DNA of 27,047 bases. Source: a virus. Within the stretch, counting starts at the first letter, position 1. The number at the start of each line of letters is the position of its first letter. The notes under the pieces were generated by a model. The model was given only the letters and a program-made list of their open reading frames with translations. It was not told where the DNA came from and made no database searches. The translations under genes and the position numbers were made by a program. Below, piece by piece: positions 22,775-27,047 of the stretch. The stretch lies in the IMG/VR virus record IMGVR_UViG_3300013119_000563, positions 1 to 27,047 of that record; one strand, 5' to 3'.

Positions 22775-23908
22775 ATGGGCAGCTTTACGGTCCTCCCGAG
22801 CCTTGCAGATCTCCAGCCCAGCACTGAGTCACAGCTCGAGTCCCTGCTCGGCGCCATCAACGTCATTATCAGTACCGAGGTGGACAGCGAAGCCAAGCTC
22901 GAGGCACTGGCCGGGGCCATCAACCTGCTGGTGTCCACCGAGATGGACAGCGAAGCAGAGATAGAGGCGCTGGCCAGCATCGCCATGATCGTGGAGTCAG
23001 AAATCGACTCAGAGGCCGAGGTTGAGGCGATCATGGGCGCGGTCAACATGATCGTGGCCACGGAGATCGACAGCGAATCGGAGCTTGAGGCGCTGGTGGG
23101 CTCGCTCAACATCATCCTCGACAGCGAGATCGACACCGAGGGCAAGCTGGAGACCCTGGTGGGCGTGGCCATGGCGACCGAGGCCGAGGCCGCCACGGCG
23201 ATCTCCACGGCGGTCACCACGCATACGGGCAACGCCGGTGCTCATCACGCCAAGTACACCGACGCCGAGGCCATTGCCGCAGCCAAGACCGATCCCAAAT
23301 TCGCCGACAATGTATTCGCGCTGCAGGACAACGGTGACGCCACCAAGCAACTCGTAGCCAGCCTGGGAGGGGCCACTACTGCCAAGACCCTGACTCTGCT
23401 CAGCAACCACACCGATGACCGCGTGATCACGCTGCCGGATACAACGGGCACGCTTGACACCACGGCTGACGCCCGCGATCCGAACGCCCACGCCGCCAGC
23501 CACCAGAACGGCGCCGATGCGCTGAACAACACCGTGGCCAGCGGCACCGACAGCACGGACAGAACCACGACTACGGGCAACATCGTCGAGATCGCTGACT
23601 GTGAGATGACGCTCACTGCCGAGGCTAAAACCTACAGGCTTCACTACACGGGAGTGCACCAGATCGCGGTCGTGGGGCCGGCCACCATGAGGGTCTATTA
23701 CCAGATCGATGCCGGCGGCTGGGTCCTTTTCATCAACTCCGCCACGACCGTGGCCGGTTCGATGCACACCGTGAGCGCCAACATCCCGCTGACCCTGACC
23801 GCCGGCTCGCGCACCATCAAGTTCGGATTTGATCCCGACGCAGGAGGGGGAGCGACGATGCACACCGAGGGTGATACGACGGCCACGCAGGCCTGTATCA
23901 CGCAGTAA
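22775..23908 (+). CDS. Tail fibre with 21-residue coiled-coil stalk
   Basis: A 377-aa protein from ATG 22775 behind GAGGGG. Residues 21-124 hold five repeats of about 21 residues (three heptads each), such as LEALAGAINLLVSTEMDSEA, giving hydrophobic faces for a trimeric coiled coil. Then come two fibre hallmarks: AHHAKYTDAEAIAAAK and DPNAHAASHQNGADAL, found in many phage tail fibres. The C-terminal part is a beta sandwich-like tip (YRLHYTGVHQIAVVG, MRVYYQIDAGGWVLF, ANIPLTLTAGSRTIKFGF). Overall it looks like a stalk plus receptor-binding tip. Confidence 0.72.
   Translation: MGSFTVLPSLADLQPSTESQLESLLGAINVIISTEVDSEAKLEALAGAINLLVSTEMDSEAEIEALASIAMIVESEIDSEAEVEAIMGAVNMIVATEIDSESELEALVGSLNIILDSEIDTEGKLETLVGVAMATEAEAATAISTAVTTHTGNAGAHHAKYTDAEAIAAAKTDPKFADNVFALQDNGDATKQLVASLGGATTAKTLTLLSNHTDDRVITLPDTTGTLDTTADARDPNAHAASHQNGADALNNTVASGTDSTDRTTTTGNIVEIADCEMTLTAEAKTYRLHYTGVHQIAVVGPATMRVYYQIDAGGWVLFINSATTVAGSMHTVSANIPLTLTAGSRTIKFGFDPDAGGGATMHTEGDTTATQACITQ
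22835..23146 (+). repeat. Five tandem heptad-based repeats (about 63 bases each)
   Basis: Each unit follows LEALxGAINxIxxTEIDSEAx. Four units are 21 residues and the third is 20, which breaks the heptad register once and may mark a kink in the stalk. Confidence 0.85.
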
Positions 23909-23922
23909 AAGGAGAGCAAGGC

Positions 23923-24144
23923 ATGGCCATAAAGAAGAAGCTGGAAGGTACCCTCGACGACGACAGCGTCTCGCTGGTCGCGTTTCGTTTTGACGAGTCA
24001 AACCCCGTGGCCATGGAGATCCACTTCGCGGTCAATGGCACCACGGATACCTTGGTGGTAGACATCGACGACCCGCCCGAGCTGGCACGGGCCAGGAAGG
24101 TTCATCGGTTCGCTGAGCGCAAGCTGCAGGTCGAGCTGGACTGA
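23923..24144 (+). CDS. Small hypothetical protein (73 aa)
   Basis: Starts at ATG 23923 behind AAAGGAGAG. The protein has a basic start (MAIKKKLEG), a beta-type middle (SVSLVAFRFDESNP, VAMEIHFAVNG, TLVVDIDD) and a final helix (PPELARARKVHRFAERKLQVELD). Its TGA overlaps the next ATG by one base, so it may be coupled to the lysis-region membrane protein. I do not recognise it. Confidence 0.65.
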   Translation: MAIKKKLEGTLDDDSVSLVAFRFDESNPVAMEIHFAVNGTTDTLVVDIDDPPELARARKVHRFAERKLQVELD

Positions 24145-24530
24145 TGCCTGACACCAGCAAGCACAAAGTGAACTGGCGGGGGACGCCGCTGTCCATCGGC
24201 ATGCTGCTGGCCATGGTGGCGGGTATCGTCTACCTGTCCAGCCTCATCATGCAGGGGCGGGAGATGATCGACGAAGCGGCCACCAAGGCGGCGAAGCAGG
24301 CGGTCAGCTCGCACGTCCAGCGCCCCGTGAACGTGAGTCACCCTGACCTGCCCAAGCAATACACGCCGCTGGTGGAATTCCGCCTCGGCGTCCAGCAGAT
24401 CCGCTCCGACATCAAGGCTCAGTCGCAGTCCATCCAGCAGTTGAGCGACCAGGTAAAGCAGATCAACGCCCGCCGGCCCACCCGCCGGCCCACCCGCCGG
24501 CCCACCCGCCGGCCCCGTCGCTCACCTTGA
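24144..24530 (+). CDS. Single-TM coiled-coil protein, spanin-like
   Basis: A 128-aa protein with one N-terminal membrane segment (about residues 17-38, LSIGMLLAMVAGIVYLSSLI) after a basic leader, then a coiled helix (EMIDEAATKAAKQAVSS; later LGVQQIRSDIKAQSQSIQQLSDQVKQI) and an RRPT repeat tail. TM plus periplasmic coil is the layout of inner-membrane spanins (Rz-like), which disrupt the outer membrane at lysis with a lipoprotein partner. The basic Pro/Arg tail is unusual and could bind outer-membrane or cell-wall polyanions. Gene order just before the lysis genes supports the idea. The alternative is an unrelated membrane protein. Confidence 0.55.
   Translation: MPDTSKHKVNWRGTPLSIGMLLAMVAGIVYLSSLIMQGREMIDEAATKAAKQAVSSHVQRPVNVSHPDLPKQYTPLVEFRLGVQQIRSDIKAQSQSIQQLSDQVKQINARRPTRRPTRRPTRRPRRSP
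24471..24518 (+). repeat. 12-bp tandem repeat CGCCGGCCCACC
   Basis: Three perfect copies and a diverged fourth, in frame, encode RRPT three times and then RRPR at the tail of the spanin-like protein. The repeat length keeps the reading frame if copies are gained or lost. Confidence 0.9.
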
Positions 24531-24556
24531 CGCAAGCCCCCGCCCCGCTGTAGAAT
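24527..24556 (+). promoter_or_regulatory. Candidate sigma70 promoter for the lysis genes
   Basis: TTGACG (24527-24532) and TAGAAT (24551-24556) are separated by 18 bases. Each box matches five of six consensus bases in an otherwise GC-rich region. It spans the end of the spanin-like gene and points at the lysis genes. Transcription would start near 24563. Confidence 0.65.
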
Positions 24557-24563
24557 TCTCTCA

Positions 24564-24610
24564 GGCACCACAGAATCACCCTTTCCAGCCCGCCGTCTGT
24601 CCGTGGTGCC
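24564..24610 (+). promoter_or_regulatory. Leader inverted repeat upstream of the lysis genes
   Basis: A perfect 8-bp inverted repeat, GGCACCAC at 24564-24571 and GTGGTGCC at 24603-24610, has a 31-base spacer. It begins almost exactly at the predicted transcription start, so it could form a leader hairpin or bind a dimeric protein. The first lysis start codon is 44 bases further on. Confidence 0.5.
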
Positions 24611-24653
24611 ACCCCCCTTGGCCGGCGGCGTGGCTGGGATCTTGCGAGGTCAC

Positions 24654-25412
24654 ATGACATTTCGGAGCGGAGCCAAATCGTCAGAGTTCAAGCTCGTGGT
24701 AGGCATCGTGCTGGTGGTGTTGGTGGGCGTGTTCGCCCTCCTGGCGACCGGCGCCCTCGGCATGGGCAGCGAGGCCAGCGGCAAGGCGTTTGAACTCATC
24801 AAGTGGGTCATCGGCACCAGCGGGCTACTAGGCGGCTCCTACGCCGTGTCCCGGGGCCTGGCCAAGTCGGGCAAGCCCGAAGATCGCCCCGTGGTGGTGG
24901 ACGTGTACGGCGGCAAGCCCGGGTACGAACTCGAGGAGGTGATGGCGAGCAAGGAGGCGAAATTCAAGGACGGCGGCTTCCTCGACTCTCGCCTGTCGCT
25001 GTTCATCAGCGCCCTGGCCCTGGCCGGGCTCTGCTGCCTGTTCTCCAGTGGCTGCGGCATGACCCCGCTCCAACGCATCGACTACGCGGGCAAGGCCATC
25101 GCGAGCACCTGGAAGCATACCTACCCGCTGTTCGACAAGCAGTGCAAGGCCGAGGCCGCCAAGTGCGCCACGGCAGCCGCTAGCCAACCGGTGGCCCTGA
25201 AAGACTGCCCCGGGGCGGCCAGGTGCCTGACGGCGCTGCGCTCGTTCAAGGTGGCCCTGGATGCCGGCGACGCCGCCATCATCGTCGGGACCCCGCTGGC
25301 CCTCAAGAAAAACCGCAACGCCGCAGGGTGGTCCAACATGGCCCTGGACGCGCTCAAGCGGGCGGTGGAGATCGCGCAGAAGTCGGGCTTGCTACCAGGA
25401 GGTGCCCCATGA
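24654..25412 (+). CDS. Holin-like membrane protein with lipoprotein-like C-terminal half
   Basis: A 252-aa protein. I start at ATG 24654 with GCGAGG upstream. The frame opens at GTG 24603, but that codon lies in the inverted repeat. Residues 14-36 (LVVGIVLVVLVGVFALLATG) are a clear membrane helix, and 46-67 may be a second. Together they resemble a small holin. Residues 113-134 (LSLFISALALAGLCCLFSSGC) look like a signal peptide ending in a weak lipobox SSGC (Cys134). The tail then has four Cys in pairs, QCKAEAAKC and DCPGAARC. Internal ATG 24942, with GAGG five bases before it, would give a separate 156-aa lipoprotein. Either a fused holin plus outer-membrane spanin or a nested gene pair is possible. 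Confidence 0.5.
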   Translation: MTFRSGAKSSEFKLVVGIVLVVLVGVFALLATGALGMGSEASGKAFELIKWVIGTSGLLGGSYAVSRGLAKSGKPEDRPVVVDVYGGKPGYELEEVMASKEAKFKDGGFLDSRLSLFISALALAGLCCLFSSGCGMTPLQRIDYAGKAIASTWKHTYPLFDKQCKAEAAKCATAAASQPVALKDCPGAARCLTALRSFKVALDAGDAAIIVGTPLALKKNRNAAGWSNMALDALKRAVEIAQKSGLLPGGAP

Positions 25413-25636
25413 GCCCCGGACCCGCCGCTGCCGTCGTGGCCCTCGCGCCGGCCATCATCACCCTCGTGGCCCTCGTGGCCGACCTCATCGCCGAGGCGAC
25501 CAAGAACGGCGAGGATCTGGACATGGACACCATCATGGACGCCGCCAAAGCCCGCACCGTCCAGCGGGACGCCGACGTGGAGGCCACCGTCAAGGCCGTC
25601 ATGGAGTCGCTGGCCAAGAAGAAGGACGGCGAGTGA
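25409..25636 (+). CDS. Small single-TM protein, holin or antiholin candidate (75 aa)
   Basis: The ATG at 25409 overlaps the preceding TGA (ATGA), with CAGGAGG upstream. Residues 5-31 (PAAAVVALAPAIITLVALVADLIAEA) form one membrane helix with a short N-terminus. The rest is a charged helix (DMDTIMDAAKARTVQRD, VEATVKAVMESLAKKKDGE). Small single-TM proteins between holin and endolysin genes are often holins or antiholins. Either fits. Its stop is followed within two bases by the transglycosylase start. Confidence 0.6.
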   Translation: MSPGPAAAVVALAPAIITLVALVADLIAEATKNGEDLDMDTIMDAAKARTVQRDADVEATVKAVMESLAKKKDGE

Positions 25637-25637
25637 C

Positions 25638-26264
25638 GTGTACGCCCTGACCTTGGCGCTTCTGGCCGGGCTGAGCTCGGCCGGGGGCCAAGCAGGGGGC
25701 GAGCGCTGGCAGCCTGGCACCGCCCTTGCGCGGCCCGGAAATTCGCGAGGGGTGGCAGGGGGCCGGGCTACCGCCCAAGGAGTGGCCCGGGCGCTGCGCC
25801 GGACGGTACCCCATCTGAGTGGCAAGACGAGTCGCCACTACGCCCGGCTGATGGCCCAGATGGCCCGGCGCCACCGGGTGGGCGTTGACTGGATCGCGGC
25901 GCGGACCTACGTCGAGTCGAACTTCCGGAACGTGATCAGCCGGCGGTTCCGGGGCCCCGGCTACTGGCGCCAGAGCTTCGGCCTGATGCAAACCGAGGTC
26001 ACCCCGCGGACCAACCCGCAGTACTTGGGGCGCGAGCGGGAGTTGCTCAGGCCTGAGGTCTCCTTCCATCTGGGGGCCAAGATCCTGGGGTACTGGCTGA
26101 AGCGTCACAAGTCTGGCCGATGCACGTGCCCCGGCCCGTGGTGGAGACATTACAAATGGGGATACCGGGTGCCAAAGCGCAAGCGGCCCCGAGGTGGATG
26201 GAAGATGGAGAACTTTCGTCGGCGGTTCCTGCGGGCGATGGAGGCAATATGTCCAAGATCGTGA
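25638..26264 (+). CDS. Secreted lytic transglycosylase endolysin
   Basis: A 208-aa protein from GTG 25638. MYALTLALLAGLSSAGGQA is a signal peptide or signal-anchor-release segment, so export may not need the holin. Residues 60-170 follow the lytic transglycosylase (SLT) pattern: a helical start, then RTYVESNFRNVISR with the likely catalytic Glu93, QSFGLMQTEV (GLMQ, 115-118) and a later GAKILGYWLKRH helix with W-x-HYKWGY. These enzymes cleave the MurNAc-GlcNAc bond, leaving anhydro-MurNAc. The C-terminus is Lys/Arg-rich. The next gene's ATG (26249) lies inside its last codons. The pairing with a second murein hydrolase is uncommon but known. Confidence 0.82.
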   Translation: MYALTLALLAGLSSAGGQAGGERWQPGTALARPGNSRGVAGGRATAQGVARALRRTVPHLSGKTSRHYARLMAQMARRHRVGVDWIAARTYVESNFRNVISRRFRGPGYWRQSFGLMQTEVTPRTNPQYLGRERELLRPEVSFHLGAKILGYWLKRHKSGRCTCPGPWWRHYKWGYRVPKRKRPRGGWKMENFRRRFLRAMEAICPRS

Positions 26265-26932
26265 ATCTGCTCGAGCGACTCCCCTGGCACAAGACCAAAC
26301 GCTGGCCCCGCCGCCGCCTGTCCCTGGTCCGGGGCATCGCCCTGCACTGCACGGGCTCGGGCAACCAGGACCCGTTCGTCACCAACGCCTACCACATCAG
26401 CACGGCCTGCCACATCTCCAGCGGCGGTATCCCCCGCATCGCCTACCACGAGTTCATCGACGACGAGGGGACACGCTACTTGTGCAACGAACACCACCAC
26501 CGGACCTACCACTGCGGCTTGTGGAACCGCTGGACCCTGGGTGTCGTGATGGCTGGCCCTGGGCAGCGTGAGCCGCCGACCGTAGCGCAGATGCAGACCA
26601 CCCTGGGGGCGCTGGTGGAGCTGTGCCTGCGCCGGGGCATCCTGCCGAAGAAGGTCCGGGGCCACCGGGAGTGGCGGCTGTTGGCCGGCAAGAAGCTGAA
26701 GGCCTGCCCGGGCAAGTACGTCAACATGGACGCGGTCAGGCTGGTGGTGTGCGTGGCCATGCAACAGGAGCTGCGCGACGTGGGCCTGTACTTCGGCGGC
26801 ATCGACGGTAAGTTCGGGCGCAAGTCCAAGGCCGCGCTCAAGCGGTACGTGTGGGCCGAGGACGCCGGGGTGGTGACGGACACGCTGGTGACCGAGGAGC
26901 AGGCCGAACAGTGCATCAGGGTCAAGGACTGA
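26249..26932 (+). CDS. N-acetylmuramoyl-L-alanine amidase with PG-binding repeat
   Basis: A 227-aa protein. I start at ATG 26249 because GGAGG lies four bases upstream and the earlier open frame belongs to the transglycosylase. It has the amidase 2 (T7 lysozyme-like) layout: GIALHCTGS with His33, a YH near residues 66-67, VRGHRE with His139, and KACPG with Lys151 and Cys153. This repeats the T7 enzyme's zinc ligands (His, His, Cys) and its Lys two residues before the Cys. The reaction cuts the amide between MurNAc and L-Ala. Residues 171-200 (QQELRDVGLYFGGIDGKFGRKSKAALKRY) match a peptidoglycan-binding repeat of the PG_binding_1 type. No signal peptide is visible, so release should need a holin. 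Confidence 0.88.
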   Translation: MSKIVNLLERLPWHKTKRWPRRRLSLVRGIALHCTGSGNQDPFVTNAYHISTACHISSGGIPRIAYHEFIDDEGTRYLCNEHHHRTYHCGLWNRWTLGVVMAGPGQREPPTVAQMQTTLGALVELCLRRGILPKKVRGHREWRLLAGKKLKACPGKYVNMDAVRLVVCVAMQQELRDVGLYFGGIDGKFGRKSKAALKRYVWAEDAGVVTDTLVTEEQAEQCIRVKD

Positions 26933-27047
26933 GCACCGGCAGCGTCCAGAAAGCCCCCACCGTCCGGGGTCCAAACCAGCCGTCAAGGGCGACCTCTCAA
27001 CCGCTCTCGTGTCCAGCCAAGGGCATTGCCACGGCGGCCAGCAAGGG

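Noticed and set aside
24463-24530. Short tandem repeat array reminiscent of CRISPR
   Set aside because: Twelve-base copies lie back to back without spacers and in frame within a coding sequence. It is a protein repeat, not a CRISPR array.
26911-27047. Open frame with a GTG start overlapping the end of the amidase gene and running off the window
   Set aside because: No good ribosome site and only about 45 codons visible. The remaining 115 bases after the amidase show no other feature.

Overview
This window is the late (structural and lysis) gene block of a tailed dsDNA phage or prophage with a long, apparently non-contractile tail. Nearly every gene reads left to right. Genes abut or overlap by 1-4 bases, and third codon positions are strongly GC. 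I see no integrase, repressor or replication gene, so I cannot say whether it is a free virus or a prophage. I see no sheath or contractile baseplate genes, and the tape measure is followed by a few large tail proteins, which fits a siphovirus. The host is probably a GC-rich Gram-negative. The one minus-strand gene encodes a lipoprotein with Cys/Gly repeats of a style I associate with Myxococcota and related former Deltaproteobacteria. That host guess is an inference.

Layout. Positions 1-3087: end of a truncated gene, an unrecognised gene, the large terminase, then a chain of small coupled genes. The chain holds an unrecognised 104-aa protein, a Cys-rich mini-protein, a GroES-like co-chaperonin and a Lar-like zinc ribbon. 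Positions 3091-7223: portal, scaffold candidate, an unknown, a putative capsid decoration protein and the major capsid protein, which has an exceptionally complete Shine-Dalgarno sequence. Positions 7236-9302: a 688-aa repetitive, glycine-rich fibre-like protein that ends at a strong terminator. Positions 9355-12889: two small proteins (the first flanked by two hairpins), head-tail joining candidates and the tail tube. Positions 12910-13835: a G/GT-type tail-assembly chaperone pair with a -1 slippery heptamer. A tRNA-like element follows directly after its stop codon. Positions 13924-20320: tail completion protein, tape measure, distal tail protein and a large tail hub protein. Positions 20317-20571, minus strand: the lipoprotein cargo gene. 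Positions 20599-24144: tail fibre and tip proteins, one with a 21-residue coiled-coil repeat, and a small unknown. Positions 24144-26932: lysis region with a spanin-like membrane protein, a near-consensus sigma70 promoter with a leader inverted repeat, a holin/lipoprotein composite, a small membrane protein, a secreted lytic transglycosylase and a T7-type amidase with a peptidoglycan-binding repeat.

How the genes work together. Terminase and portal package DNA into a capsid built from major capsid protein on a scaffold, possibly helped by the phage co-chaperonin acting with host GroEL. The connector genes join the head to a tube whose length is set by the tape measure, with the frameshifted chaperone pair assisting. 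Hub and fibre proteins find the host. The lysis genes, probably on their own promoter, open the cell. The items most worth a second look are the co-chaperonin and zinc-ribbon cluster, the tRNA-like element at the GT stop codon, the alternating 63/55-residue repeat fibre, the antisense lipoprotein and the composite holin/lipoprotein gene.
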